Of a stretch of DNA of 64,000 bases, positions 25,622 through 34,960 are shown piece after piece. Numbering within the stretch: the first letter of the stretch is position 1; each line of letters begins with the position of its first letter. The notes beneath the pieces are model-generated. The model saw only the letters and a list, made by a program, of their open reading frames with translations. It was not told where the DNA came from and did not search any database. The stretch covers positions 43,192 to 107,191 of the forward strand of contig DATGDH010000027.1 of assembly GCA_035310985.1 (NCBI GenBank), given 5' to 3'. The stretch comes from DAHVFK01 sp035310985. GTDB lineage: Bacteria; Pseudomonadota; Gammaproteobacteria; Burkholderiales; SG8-39. A program made the position numbers and the translations under genes.

Positions 25622-28390
25622 CTAGGCGCGCGCCGCGAGCTTGTCGAGCTGCTCGCGCAGCTTGCCGAGCGCGGCCTCGAAGCCGGCGAGCCGCGCGCGC
25701 TCCTGCTCGACCACCTTGGCCGGCGCGCGCTCGACGAACGACGGGTTGCCGAGCTTGCCGCGCGCCTTGCCGATCTCGCCTTCCAGGCGCGCGATTTCCT
25801 TTTCCAGGCGCGCGATCTCGGCCGGCACGTCGATCTCGACGTGCGCCATGACGCGGTGCGGGCCGGCCACCGCGACCGGCGCGTCGACCGCCGGCAGCTG
25901 CTCGACGACGCGCAGCTCGGAAGGGCGCACGAGCGAGACGAACGCGCTCGTCGCCGACGGGCTCAAGGGGCCGGTCACGTAGAACGGCACCTTCTCCTGC
26001 GGCGACAGCTTCATCTCGCTGCGCAGGTTGCGCCCGGCGTTCACCACGCTCTTCGCCAGCGCGATCTCGCGTTCCGCCGGCTCGTCGATCTTCTCGCGCT
26101 GCGATCTCGGGTACGGAGCCAGCATGATCGTCTCGCCCGTCCTGCCGGCCAAAGGCGCGACCTTCTGCCACAGCTCCTCGGTGATGAACGGGATGACGGG
26201 GTGGGCGAGGCGCAGCGCCGCCTCGAGCACGCGCACCAGCGTCCTTCGCGTGCCACGCTGCACGGCCTCGTCGGGGGATTTCAGCTGCTCCTTCGCCAGC
26301 TCGACGTACCAGTCGCAGTACTCGTCCCACACGAAGCGGTAGATCGCGTTCGCGACGTTGTCCAGCCGGTACTCGGCGAATGCCTGCTCGACCTCGGCCT
26401 CGACGCGCTGCAGGGTGCTAACGATCCAGCGGTCCCAGGGCGAGAGCGCGACCGGCGCGGCCGCATCCAGGCCGCAGTCGCGACCCTCGGTGTTCATGAG
26501 CACGAAGCGCGTGGCGTTCCACAGCTTGTTGCAGAAGTTGCGGTAGCCCTCGCAGCGCTTGAAGTCGAAATTGACGTTGCGCCCGAGCGTGGCGTAGGCC
26601 GCCATGGTGAAGCGCAGCGCGTCGGCGCCGTAGGCGGGGATGCCGTCCGGAAACTCGCGCTTCGTCCGCTCGCGGATCTTGGGCGCGTCTTCGGGCCGGC
26701 GCAGCCCCGTGGTGCGCTTCTCGAGCAGCGGCTCGAGCGCGATGCCCTCGATCAGGTCCACCGGGTCGATGGTGTTGCCCTCGGACTTGGACATCTTCTT
26801 GCCTTCGTGGTCGCGCACGATGCCGTGGATGTACACGTCGCGGAACGGCACGCGGCCGGTGAACCAGGTGGTCATCATGACCATGCGCGCCACCCAGAAG
26901 AAGATGATCTCGTAGCCGGTGACGAGCACGGAGGAGGGTAGGTAGAGCTCGTAGGCGAGCCGGTCAGCGCCCTGCGGCGCCGGCCAGCCGAGCGTCGAGT
27001 GGCAGACGAGGGCCGACGAGAACCAGGTATCGAGGACGTCCGGATCGCGCTTCAAGGGCTTTCCGGACGATTCATTCAATGCTTCTTCTTCGCTGCGCGC
27101 GACGTAGACGTTTCCGTCGGCGTCGTACCACGCTGGAATCTGGTGGCCCCACCACAGCTGGCGCGAGATGCACCAGTCCTGGATGTTCGCCATCCACTGG
27201 TTGTAGGTGTTGACCCAGTTCTCGGGGAAGAATTTCACCTCGCCGCTCGCGACTACCTCGGTCGCGGTCTGCGCGATCGACTTGCCCGCGGGGCCGGTCT
27301 TGGACAGCGCGACGAACCACTGGTCGGTGAGCATCGGCTCCACGACGGCGCCGGTGCGCCCGCAGCGCGGCACCACCATGCGGTGCGGCCTGACCGATTC
27401 GAGCAGCCCGGCGCTCCTCAGGTCGTGCACGATGCGGTCGCGCGCCTCGTAGCGGTCCATGCCGCGGTAGCGCTCCGGCGCGTTCTCGTTGATGCGCGCA
27501 TCGAGCGTGAGGATGCCGATGCTCGGCAGGCCGTGGCGCTGCCCGACCTGCCAGTCGTTGAAGTCGTGCGCCGGGGTCACCTTGACGCAGCCGGTGCCGA
27601 ACTCGCGGTCGACGTAGGCGTCGGCGATCACCGGGATGCGCCGCCCGGTGAGCGGCAGCTCGACTTCCCGGCCAATGTGGGCGCGGTAGCGCTCGTCCTC
27701 GGGATGCACCATCACCGCCACGTCGCCGAGCATCGTCTCGGGGCGCGTGGTGGCGACGGTGAGCGCGAAGCCGTCGCCCGGATAACGGATGTGCCACAGG
27801 TGCCCGTCCTCCTCCTCGCTCTCGACCTCGAGGTCGGACACGGCGGTGAGCAGCACCGGGTCCCAGTTGACCAGCCGCTTGCCGCGGTAGATCAAGCCCT
27901 GCTCGTACAGGCGCACGAAGGTCTCGACCACCACGCGCGAGAGCTTCTCGTCCATGGTGAAGTACTCGCGGCTCCAGTCGCAGGAGTCGCCCAGGCGGCG
28001 CATCTGCTCGGTGATCGTCGAGCCCGAGCGGCGCTTCCACTCCCAGACTTTCTCGACGAACTTCTCGCGCCCGAGTCTCTCGCGCGTGGCGCCCGCCTGC
28101 TCGAGCTGGCGCTCGACCACGATCTGCGTGGCGATGCCGGCGTGGTCGGTGCCCGGCAGCCAGAGCGTGTTCGCGCCGCGCATGCGGTGGTAGCGCGTGA
28201 GCGCGTCCATGATGGTCTGGTTGAAGGCGTGCCCCATGTGCAGCACGCCCGTGACGTTCGGCGGCGGCAGCTGGATGCAGAACGCCGGTCGGCCGGGCGC
28301 CGCACCTGCGGCGAACCGGCCGGCTTCTTCCCAGCGCTGGTACCAGCGCTGCTCGATGGTGCGCGGATCGAAGCTCTTGTCGAGCGACAC
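25622..28390 (-). CDS. valS: Valine-tRNA ligase
   Basis: Class I aminoacyl-tRNA synthetase of 922 residues that charges tRNA-Val in the cytoplasm. The HIGH motif appears as HMGH within PPPNVTGVLHMGH, the KMSKS motif is intact (KKMSKSEGN), and an editing (CP1) domain lies between them. The C-terminus has the coiled-coil arm (VDVPAEIARLEKEIARLEGE) of bacterial ValRS. Start is GTG at 28390, four bases after the upstream small gene. Confidence 0.97.
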   Translation of the reverse strand: MSLDKSFDPRTIEQRWYQRWEEAGRFAAGAAPGRPAFCIQLPPPNVTGVLHMGHAFNQTIMDALTRYHRMRGANTLWLPGTDHAGIATQIVVERQLEQAGATRERLGREKFVEKVWEWKRRSGSTITEQMRRLGDSCDWSREYFTMDEKLSRVVVETFVRLYEQGLIYRGKRLVNWDPVLLTAVSDLEVESEEEDGHLWHIRYPGDGFALTVATTRPETMLGDVAVMVHPEDERYRAHIGREVELPLTGRRIPVIADAYVDREFGTGCVKVTPAHDFNDWQVGQRHGLPSIGILTLDARINENAPERYRGMDRYEARDRIVHDLRSAGLLESVRPHRMVVPRCGRTGAVVEPMLTDQWFVALSKTGPAGKSIAQTATEVVASGEVKFFPENWVNTYNQWMANIQDWCISRQLWWGHQIPAWYDADGNVYVARSEEEALNESSGKPLKRDPDVLDTWFSSALVCHSTLGWPAPQGADRLAYELYLPSSVLVTGYEIIFFWVARMVMMTTWFTGRVPFRDVYIHGIVRDHEGKKMSKSEGNTIDPVDLIEGIALEPLLEKRTTGLRRPEDAPKIRERTKREFPDGIPAYGADALRFTMAAYATLGRNVNFDFKRCEGYRNFCNKLWNATRFVLMNTEGRDCGLDAAAPVALSPWDRWIVSTLQRVEAEVEQAFAEYRLDNVANAIYRFVWDEYCDWYVELAKEQLKSPDEAVQRGTRRTLVRVLEAALRLAHPVIPFITEELWQKVAPLAGRTGETIMLAPYPRSQREKIDEPAEREIALAKSVVNAGRNLRSEMKLSPQEKVPFYVTGPLSPSATSAFVSLVRPSELRVVEQLPAVDAPVAVAGPHRVMAHVEIDVPAEIARLEKEIARLEGEIGKARGKLGNPSFVERAPAKVVEQERARLAGFEAALGKLREQLDKLAARA

Positions 28391-28394
28391 CGCC

Positions 28395-28787
28395 TTATTT
28401 CTCCGTACCGAGCGCCTGCGCGACGGAGGCGGCGATCGCCTCGCGCACCAGCTGGTGCACGTTCGCGCTCAGCTCGGCGCGCATCTCGTTCAGCACCTGC
28501 TCGAGGAGCTCGCCCAGCCTGCCGGCGAGGCGCTCCTCGAACAGCCGGTCGAGCTCGGGCGCGAGGCGCAGCAGCACCGCGGTCTCCAGCTCGCTCGCGA
28601 ACGCCTCGACCAGCTTGTCGTCGACCTGCGGCGCCGCTGCGGCGCGCGCATCCGGGTCGACCACCTCGGTGAGCACCGGCACGTCTTCGTCCGCACGCGC
28701 GGGCCCCGCGCCGTTCTGGTGGCGCCGCATAAGCGCGTCGACCCGCTCGACCAGCGGGTTCTGGTCCGGACGCCGCCCCTCATTCAC
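28395..28787 (-). CDS. Conserved-looking helical protein between holC and valS
   Basis: A 130-residue acidic, alpha-helical protein with no Cys, no signal and no recognised domain. The C-terminal half is rich in Leu and Glu (LEEVL/LVREAI patterns) and looks amphipathic or coiled. It overlaps holC by eight bases and ends four bases before valS, so it belongs to that operon. Similar short helical proteins occur at this position in other betaproteobacteria, as far as I can recall; function unknown. Confidence 0.75.
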   Translation of the reverse strand: MNEGRRPDQNPLVERVDALMRRHQNGAGPARADEDVPVLTEVVDPDARAAAAPQVDDKLVEAFASELETAVLLRLAPELDRLFEERLAGRLGELLEQVLNEMRAELSANVHQLVREAIAASVAQALGTEK

Positions 28788-29214
28788 TGCGCGCCTCCCG
28801 CGCCAGATCGTGGTCGCTGATCGCGTAGCCGCGATCGCGGTAGAAGCGGTAGCGCGCGCGGCCGCTCGCTCGCTCCTCGTCCTCGCGCGCGACGATCTCG
28901 AGCAGGCGCTCGAAGCGCTCGAAATGCGGCGGGCACTCGGCCGCGAGGTTCAGCAGCAGGCCGCAGCCCGCAGGCGCGTCCGCGTCGGCGGCGATCAGCA
29001 CCGGCGTGTCGGCCGCGAGCGGGTCGTGCGCCAGGCAGTGCGGTACGAAGCCGGTCGCCGGCCAGGTCCACAGCAGGCGGTCGATGCGCTGCACCGTGTC
29101 GGGCTGCGGCGCGTAGATCACCAGCCGCTTTCCCTGCGTCAGCGCCTTGGCCGCGAGGCGGCAGGCGACCTGCAGCTTGTCCTGGGCGTTGAAATAGAAA
29201 TCGATGCTGGTCAC
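28780..29214 (-). CDS. holC: DNA polymerase III chi subunit
   Basis: Clamp-loader accessory subunit of 144 residues (E. coli 147). It links the clamp loader to single-strand-binding protein. The N-terminus TSIDFYFNAQDKLQVACRL and the motif RLLWTWPATGFVPH are characteristic. Start is GTG at 29214, overlapping the pepA stop codon; open frame upstream only shadows pepA. The pepA-holC-valS order is common in proteobacteria and supports the call. Confidence 0.93.
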   Translation of the reverse strand: MTSIDFYFNAQDKLQVACRLAAKALTQGKRLVIYAPQPDTVQRIDRLLWTWPATGFVPHCLAHDPLAADTPVLIAADADAPAGCGLLLNLAAECPPHFERFERLLEIVAREDEERASGRARYRFYRDRGYAISDHDLAREARSE

Positions 29215-30704
29215 TTGACGCGCGCATGCCGCAGCACGAAGCGCACCAGCAGCGGCACCGGCCGCGCGGTCGAGCCCTTCTCGCGCCCGCCCTTCCACGC
29301 GGTGCCGGCGATGTCCAGATGCGCCCAGCGCATCTTCTTCGCGAAGCGCGACAGGAAGCACGCCGCCGTGACGCTGCCCGCCGGACGCCCGCCGATGTTC
29401 GCCATGTCGGCGAAATTCGAGCGCAGCTGCTCCTGGTAGTCGTCCCACAAGGGCATCTGCCAGACGCGGTCCCAGGATTCCTCGCCCGCGGCGCGGATCT
29501 CGTCGGCGAGGCGCTGGTCGTTCGCGAACAGGCCGGTGGCCACGTGCCCGAGCGCCACCACGCAGGCGCCGGTGAGCGTCGCCACGTCGATCACGACCTC
29601 GGGCTGGAGGCGCTCGGCATAGGTGAGCGCGTCGCACAGAATCAGTCGCCCCTCGGCGTCGGTGTTCAGGATCTCGACCGTCTGCCCCGAGAGCGTGGTG
29701 ACCACGTCGCCCGGCCTGGTCGCACCGCCGCCCGGCATGTTCTCGCAGGACGGCACCAGCGCTATCGCGTTCACCGGCGCCTTCATGGCCGCGAGCGCGG
29801 CGAGCGCGCCGAGCACGCTCGCCGCGCCGGACATGTCGAACTTCATCTCGTCCATCTCGCCGGCCGGCTTGAGCGAAATGCCGCCGGTGTCGAAGGTGAT
29901 GCCCTTGCCGACCAGCACCACCGGCTTGTTCGTCCTGGCCGCGCCGTGGTAGCGCAGCACGATCAGCTTGGGCGGCTGGTGCGAGCCCCTGGTCACGGCG
30001 AGCAGCGCCCCCATGCCGAGCTTTTCCATGTCGCGCCGCTCGAGCACCTCGACGGTGAGCTTGAATCGCCGCGCCAGCTTCTTCGCCTCGTCTGCGAGGT
30101 AGCTCGGGGTGCAGATGTTGGGCGGAAGGTTGCCGAGCGTGCGCGCGAGCTCGGCGCCCTGGGCGACGGCCGTCGCCTCGGCGAGCGCGCCCTGCGCCGC
30201 GCGCGTGACAGGCCCCGCGCTCTGCGCGAGCGTCACCGCGGCGAGCGCCGGCGGCAGCGCTTTCTTCTGCGTCTTGAGCTGGTCGAAGCGGTAGAACGCC
30301 TCGCTCACCGCGAGCACCGCCTGGCGCACGCTCCAGGCCGGGTCGCGCCCGGCCGGCTTCGTCTCCGCGAGGTAGAGCAGCGCGTCGCGCGCGCCGAGCT
30401 CCTTGAGCGCAGTCGCGGCTGCGCGCAGCGCGTCGCGGTACGCCGACTCGCCGAGCTCCTTCTCGTCGCCCAGGCCCACGAGCAGCACGCGCTCGGCGGC
30501 GAGGCCCGCGACGCCGCGCAGCAGCAGCGTCGAGCCCGCTTTGCCCGAGAGGTCCCCCTGCGCGAGCGCGGCGCGCAGCGCGCCGCGCGCCGCGCGATCG
30601 GCGAGCTGCGCGGCGCGCGTCAGCGCGCCGCCAGCGTGCACGCCGAGCACCAGGCAGCCGGACTTGGCGCGCTCGGGCGAGATGCTTTTTATGCTAAATT
30701 CCAC
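29211..30704 (-). CDS. pepA: Leucyl aminopeptidase (cytosol aminopeptidase PepA)
   Basis: M17 family metallopeptidase of 497 residues that removes N-terminal residues from peptides in the cytoplasm. The metal and catalytic motifs are intact: VGKGITFDTGGISLKP, NMPGGGATRPGDV and NTDAEGRL. The start is placed at GTG 30704 because it aligns with the M-E-F-S-x-K start of known PepA and has GGAG six bases upstream; ATG 30722 would add six residues and lacks a ribosome site. It is divergent from lptF, a usual arrangement. Confidence 0.95.
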   Translation of the reverse strand: MEFSIKSISPERAKSGCLVLGVHAGGALTRAAQLADRAARGALRAALAQGDLSGKAGSTLLLRGVAGLAAERVLLVGLGDEKELGESAYRDALRAAATALKELGARDALLYLAETKPAGRDPAWSVRQAVLAVSEAFYRFDQLKTQKKALPPALAAVTLAQSAGPVTRAAQGALAEATAVAQGAELARTLGNLPPNICTPSYLADEAKKLARRFKLTVEVLERRDMEKLGMGALLAVTRGSHQPPKLIVLRYHGAARTNKPVVLVGKGITFDTGGISLKPAGEMDEMKFDMSGAASVLGALAALAAMKAPVNAIALVPSCENMPGGGATRPGDVVTTLSGQTVEILNTDAEGRLILCDALTYAERLQPEVVIDVATLTGACVVALGHVATGLFANDQRLADEIRAAGEESWDRVWQMPLWDDYQEQLRSNFADMANIGGRPAGSVTAACFLSRFAKKMRWAHLDIAGTAWKGGREKGSTARPVPLLVRFVLRHARVK

Positions 30705-30786
30705 TGCGTACTCCACTCTCATCGGCCGGCGCAGATGATCGCATGATTTGCGCCCCGCTGTGAATCGCCCGAGGCGTTCCGAGAGC

Positions 30787-31881
30787 ATGATCTTCCAGCG
30801 CACGCTGCTCAGGGAATTCGCCAACCTCGCGGTGGCGGTGTTTCTTACGCTGTTCGCGATCGCGCTCACCACGCAGCTCATCCGCCTGCTCGGACAGGCG
30901 GCAGGCGGCAAGATCCCCTCGGACGCGGTGCTTGCCTACCTGGGCTTCTTCTCGCTCGGCGTGCTTCCGGTGCTGCTGTCGATTACGCTGTTCATAGCCG
31001 TGCTGCTGACGCTCGCGCGCAGCTACCGCGACTCGGAAATGGTCGTCTGGTTCAGCTCGGGCCTGTCGCTCGCCGCTTGGCTCAGGCCGGTGCTCGGCTT
31101 CGCGCTGCCGATCGTGGCGGTGATCGCGGCGCTGTCGCTGTTCATCTCGCCCTGGGCGATGGAGCTGAGCGGCCAGTACGCGAGCCGCATCAACGCGCGC
31201 GACGACGTCTCGCGCGTCGACCCGGGCACCTTCGGCGAGTCGGCCAACCGCGACCGCGTGTTCTTCGTCGAGTCGATCGCCGGCAACAAGACCAGCGTGC
31301 GAAACGTGTTCGTCAACTCGCTGCAGCAGCATCGCGACGGCGTCATGTTCAGCCGCACCGGGCGCACCGAGACGGCGCCGAACGGTGACCGCTTCCTCGT
31401 GCTGGAGGAAGGGCGGCGCTACGACGGGCTGCCCGGGCAGGCGGACTACCGTCAGATGGAGTTCGAGCGCTACGCGACGCGCGTCCAGGAGCAGGCGGCG
31501 CGTGAGCCCGCGCGCTCGCGCCAGGCCCTGTCCACGCTTGCGCTGCTGCGCAATCCGACCAACGAGAACCGGGGCGAGCTGGTCTGGCGCATCGGCCTGC
31601 CGCTCGCGGCGCTTCTGCTCGCGCTGCTCGCGATCCCGATGAGCTTCGTCAACCCGCGCGCCGGCCGCTCGGTGAACCTGGCGTTCGCGCTGCTCACCTA
31701 CGTCGTGTACTCGAACCTGCTGTCGGTCACGCAGTCGCGCGTGGCGACGGGCAGGCTCGACTTCGCGGTCGGCGTGTGGCTGATGCACGGGGTGATGCTC
31801 GTGCTGCTCGTCCTCATGTTCGCCTACCGCCTGCAGCCGCTCGGCTTGGGGCGCAGGATCCGGGGCGCGCCCCGCGCGTGA
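30787..31881 (+). CDS. lptF: LPS export ABC transporter permease LptF
   Basis: Inner-membrane permease of the LptB2FG complex that extracts lipopolysaccharide for transport to the outer membrane. 364 residues from ATG 30787 (MIFQRTLLREF), with three helices, a periplasmic beta-jellyroll region (about residues 130-265) and three more helices, the LptF plan. It overlaps lptG by four bases (GTGA). It is divergent from pepA, as in E. coli and many betaproteobacteria. Confidence 0.95.
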   Translation: MIFQRTLLREFANLAVAVFLTLFAIALTTQLIRLLGQAAGGKIPSDAVLAYLGFFSLGVLPVLLSITLFIAVLLTLARSYRDSEMVVWFSSGLSLAAWLRPVLGFALPIVAVIAALSLFISPWAMELSGQYASRINARDDVSRVDPGTFGESANRDRVFFVESIAGNKTSVRNVFVNSLQQHRDGVMFSRTGRTETAPNGDRFLVLEEGRRYDGLPGQADYRQMEFERYATRVQEQAAREPARSRQALSTLALLRNPTNENRGELVWRIGLPLAALLLALLAIPMSFVNPRAGRSVNLAFALLTYVVYSNLLSVTQSRVATGRLDFAVGVWLMHGVMLVLLVLMFAYRLQPLGLGRRIRGAPRA

Positions 31882-32957
31882 AGATACCGACCCTCGAGCG
31901 CTACCTGGTGCGCCAGATCTACGGCGCGGTGGGCTTCGTGCTCGTAGGATTCCTCGCGCTGTTCGCATTCTTCGACCTGATCCACGAGCTGAACGACATC
32001 GGCAAGGGCAGCTACGGCCTGCGCGACGCCTTCGCGTTCGTGCTGCTGTCTCTCCCCGGACACGCCTACGAGCTGTTTCCGGTGGCGGTGCTGATCGGCA
32101 CGCTGTACGTGCTCGCGCACCTGGCGAGCAACTCCGAGTACACCGTGATGCGCGGCGCGGGACTGTCGCCGTGGCGCGCAGGCGCGGTGCTCGCCAAGGC
32201 CGGGTTAGTGCTCGCCGCCGTCACCTTCGTCATCGGCGAGTGGGGCGCCCCGGGCGCCGAGGAGGCCGCACAGAAGCTGCGCATGCGCGCCATGAGCTCG
32301 GTGATCGGGCAGGACATGCGTACCGGGCTGTGGTTCAAGGACGAGCGCTCGTTCATCAACGTGCGCGAGGCGCGCCACACGAGCGCGCTCGACGGGCTGC
32401 GCATCTACGACTTCGACCCGCAATACCGGCTCGCGCTCGTGCGCGCGGCCGCGAGCGGCGAGTACCTCGGCGGCGGCAACTGGAAGCTGCTAGACGTCGC
32501 GCAGACGACGTTCACGCCGCAGGGCCCGCGCGTGGAGCACCTGCCGGAGATGGAATGGCACTCCGCGCTCACGCCCTCGCTGCTCGAAGTGCTGATCGTC
32601 GCGCCGGACCGCATGTCGAGCTGGAACCTGTACCAGTACACCCGCCACCTGGCCGGCAACCGGCAGAAGACCGAGCGCTACGCGATCGCGCTGTGGAAGA
32701 AGCTTTTCTACCCGGTCGCGGTGATGGTGATGATGGCGCTCGCGCTGCCGTTCGCGTACCTGCAGGCGCGCGCGGGAATGGTGGGCGTCAAGGTGTTCCT
32801 CGGCATCATGCTCGGGGTCTTCTTCCACCTCATGAACAGCCTCTTTTCGCACATCGGCCTGCTGCGCGACTGGCCGCCGTTCGCCGCTGCCGCGCTGCCT
32901 AGCGCGGTGTTCTTTCTCGCGGCGCTGGCGGCGATGTGGGCGGTCGAGCGCAGGTAG
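31878..32957 (+). CDS. lptG: LPS export ABC transporter permease LptG
   Basis: Partner permease of LptF, 359 residues, starting at GTG 31878 inside the lptF stop (N-terminus KIPTLERYLVRQIYG). It has the same layout of six helices around a periplasmic domain, with FFDLIHEL after the first helix as in other LptG proteins. Open frame upstream shadows lptF. It ends 5 bases from the convergent RDD gene. Confidence 0.95.
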   Translation: MKIPTLERYLVRQIYGAVGFVLVGFLALFAFFDLIHELNDIGKGSYGLRDAFAFVLLSLPGHAYELFPVAVLIGTLYVLAHLASNSEYTVMRGAGLSPWRAGAVLAKAGLVLAAVTFVIGEWGAPGAEEAAQKLRMRAMSSVIGQDMRTGLWFKDERSFINVREARHTSALDGLRIYDFDPQYRLALVRAAASGEYLGGGNWKLLDVAQTTFTPQGPRVEHLPEMEWHSALTPSLLEVLIVAPDRMSSWNLYQYTRHLAGNRQKTERYAIALWKKLFYPVAVMVMMALALPFAYLQARAGMVGVKVFLGIMLGVFFHLMNSLFSHIGLLRDWPPFAAAALPSAVFFLAALAAMWAVERR

Positions 32958-32962
32958 CGCGC

Positions 32963-33415
32963 TCAGCCCGCGGCGCGCGTCCTGCGCGGCAGCAGCACCA
33001 GGCGCGTGCCGGCGAGCCGGTCGTGCAGGAACTGCCGCTCGCGATCGAACAGCGCCCACAGGATCGATATGCCGGTCGGCACGAGCAGCACCGCGAGCGC
33101 GAAGCGCGCGAGGGCGCGCGCGGGCGGCACGCGAGCGCGCCCCGGGTACACCAGGCGGATGCGCCAGGCCTTCATCGCCAGGGTCTGGCCGCTGCGCAGC
33201 CAGCACCAGAGGAAGTAGGCCGCGAATACCGCGAGCAGGTAGACTTGCAGCGCGTGACGCAGCCAGCCGCCGGCGGAAGCCGCACCGCTCGCCACGAAGA
33301 ACAGTCCGGTCGCGGCGAAGGCCACCGCGAACAGCAGCAGGCTCTCGTACAGCATGCTCGCCAGCCGCCTTGCGATGCCCGGCACGGGCGCCTCGTCGGG
33401 GCCCGCCGCGCTCAC
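32963..33415 (-). CDS. RDD family membrane protein
   Basis: A 150-residue inner-membrane protein with three or four helices. The RDD hallmarks are GIARRLASMLYE at the start of helix 1 and an Asp-containing second part (DRERQFLHDRLAGTRLV). Function is not established for this family; transport or stress roles have been proposed. GTG start at 33415 overlaps the stop of the DUF3106 gene. It ends a four-gene run led by an ECF sigma factor. Confidence 0.85.
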   Translation of the reverse strand: MSAAGPDEAPVPGIARRLASMLYESLLLFAVAFAATGLFFVASGAASAGGWLRHALQVYLLAVFAAYFLWCWLRSGQTLAMKAWRIRLVYPGRARVPPARALARFALAVLLVPTGISILWALFDRERQFLHDRLAGTRLVLLPRRTRAAG

Positions 33416-33873
33416 TTTGGGTCTTTGGCCTTCAGGCTGGGCGCGGCGCCCTGCGGCTCCTTCGGATGAAGCGACTGGTACTCGGACCACTGCTTGCTCA
33501 GGTCCTTCTTTTTCCTGGGCGATTCCTTGTGCAGCTTGCGGTAGTTCTCGCGCGCCTGCTCGCGCTGCTGCGGCGTGAGCGCGGCCCACTTGCTCATGCG
33601 CGTCTGCACGCGCTTCTTGCCGGTCGGGGTCATCGTCGGATAGCGCTTGGCCACCCCCAGCCACTCCTTCTTCTGCTCCGCGTCGAGCGTGTCCCATTCG
33701 CCGGCGAGCGGCGCGAGCGCTTCGCGCTGCGGCGGGCTTAGCTCGGCCCAGGATGGCGCGCCCTTTGCCGGCGGCGCAGCCGCCCCGGCGAGCGCGGCGC
33801 AGCACAGCAGCGCGGCGGCGAGCAGCGCCCCGCACGCGCGGCGGCTCAGCCGCCGGACTGTTTCTTGAGCCAA
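33412..33873 (-). CDS. DUF3106 exported protein
   Basis: A 153-residue protein with an N-terminal signal peptide (ALLAAALLCCAALAGAA) and a basic, Trp- and Gln-rich domain with repeated patterns W-x-x-L-x-P-x-Q-R-E and L-x-x-E-Q-K, the DUF3106 signature. It probably sits in the periplasm. It overlaps the DUF3619 gene by 28 bases and the RDD gene by four. Similar repeats occur in CpxP/Spy-type proteins; a stress role is possible but unproven. Confidence 0.85.
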   Translation of the reverse strand: MAQETVRRLSRRACGALLAAALLCCAALAGAAAPPAKGAPSWAELSPPQREALAPLAGEWDTLDAEQKKEWLGVAKRYPTMTPTGKKRVQTRMSKWAALTPQQREQARENYRKLHKESPRKKKDLSKQWSEYQSLHPKEPQGAAPSLKAKDPK

Positions 33874-34223
33874 GCCTGGAAGCCCTTGTCGAGGTAGGCG
33901 TCGATCGGCAGATCGCCGCTGAGCAGCTGCGCATCGAGCTCGGCGCGGTCCGCGGCCTTCTGCTTTTGCTGCCAGCCGTAGATGCCGAACAGGCCGACCA
34001 CCAGAAGCACTACGGGCAGCGCGACCCGTGCCCAGAACATGAACGACCGGCCGCCGCTGGCGCCCGCGTGGCCCGCCCAGGCGAGTGCCGGGGCATGCTC
34101 GGGCCGCTTGCGGGCGAGCGCCAGCTCGCGCGCCTGGCGCAGGCGATCGAGTGTGCGCGCATCCGGCTGCGCGTCGTGCTCCAGGACCTTGCGTACCTTA
34201 TCGCCGAATTGGTGCTCGTTCAT
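33846..34223 (-). CDS. DUF3619 membrane protein
   Basis: A 125-residue protein with one central transmembrane helix (about residues 65-85). The cytoplasmic N-terminal half (FGDKVRKVLEHDA) resembles anti-sigma-like tails, and the C-terminal part ends in a short amphipathic stretch. It is encoded 28 bases after the ECF sigma gene, the usual place of DUF3619 genes in betaproteobacteria. A role as membrane partner of the sigma factor is inferred from position. Confidence 0.85.
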   Translation of the reverse strand: MNEHQFGDKVRKVLEHDAQPDARTLDRLRQARELALARKRPEHAPALAWAGHAGASGGRSFMFWARVALPVVLLVVGLFGIYGWQQKQKAADRAELDAQLLSGDLPIDAYLDKGFQAWLKKQSGG

Positions 34224-34251
34224 TGGCTGGTGTTCCCGGACGCCGCTGACC

Positions 34252-34824
34252 CTATAACTCTATCCCGCGCGCCTTGAGCGCGCTTGCGAGCGCGCGCGCA
34301 GCCCGGGAGCAATGCGTTTTCACGCTGCCCTCCGAGCATCCCATCGCGAGCGCGGTTTCGGCGACGTCCAACTCCTGAAGGTAACGCATGAGGAACGCCT
34401 CGCGTTGACGCGCCGGCAGCCGCCCGATCTCTTGTTCAAGTATTTCAACAACTTGCAACCTCTCCAGGCGCTCCGACGGTGCCTGCGCGCCGGCCTGCTC
34501 GCCGGTCTGGACATAGGTTTCGAGCGGGTCCTCGTGCTCGTCTTCATCGCCCCGGCCGCCGAGCAATGCCGAGAAGGGCGCAATCCAAAGCGCGCGCACT
34601 TTCTGCCGACGGTACCAGTCGCGGATCGCGTTCTGCATGATGCGGTGAAACAGAAGCGGCAGATCCGCGGCCTGCCGGTCGCCGTACTTTTCCGCCAGCC
34701 GCAGCATGGCGTCTTGCACGATGTCCAGCGCCGCATCGTGGTCGCGTACTGCGAAAACGGCCTGCTTGAAGGCCCGCCGCTCGACGCTTTCGAGAAACGT
34801 CGCCAGCTCGCTTTTTGATGCCAG
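34252..34824 (-). CDS. ECF-type RNA polymerase sigma factor with CTG start
   Basis: Group 4 sigma factor, 190 residues if it starts at CTG 34824. Region 2 (AFKQAVFAVRDHDAALDIVQDAM, given here only by its ends AFKQ and QDAM, about 18-40) and region 4 (LPARQREAFLMRY, then GCSEGSVKTHCSRA) are clear. The frame has a stop at 34921-34923 and no ATG, GTG or TTG until GTG 34719, which would cut through region 2. CTG 34824 has GAGGG seven bases upstream and gives an N-terminus like homologues I recall (M-A-S-x-x-E-L). Confidence 0.82.
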   Translation of the reverse strand: MASKSELATFLESVERRAFKQAVFAVRDHDAALDIVQDAMLRLAEKYGDRQAADLPLLFHRIMQNAIRDWYRRQKVRALWIAPFSALLGGRGDEDEHEDPLETYVQTGEQAGAQAPSERLERLQVVEILEQEIGRLPARQREAFLMRYLQELDVAETALAMGCSEGSVKTHCSRAARALASALKARGIEL

Positions 34825-34891
34825 GGGTGGGCCCTCGCGTTTTGCCTGCGCGATGTTACCAAAAGCGCTGCGCGCCGCCGCGCGCGCTCCC

Positions 34892-34918
34892 TTGACCGCA
34901 TCGCAACAAGTCTTTAAT
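34892..34918 (+). promoter_or_regulatory. Candidate promoter for ilvI
   Basis: TTGACC (34892-34897) and TTTAAT (34913-34918; 5/6 match) are 15 bases apart, 43 bases before the ilvI ATG. Spacing is slightly short. No leader peptide was found between it and ilvI. Confidence 0.4.
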
Positions 34919-34960
34919 GTTCAAGGTTTTCCGCAACTTTCACCCGCCCGGAACGCCATC

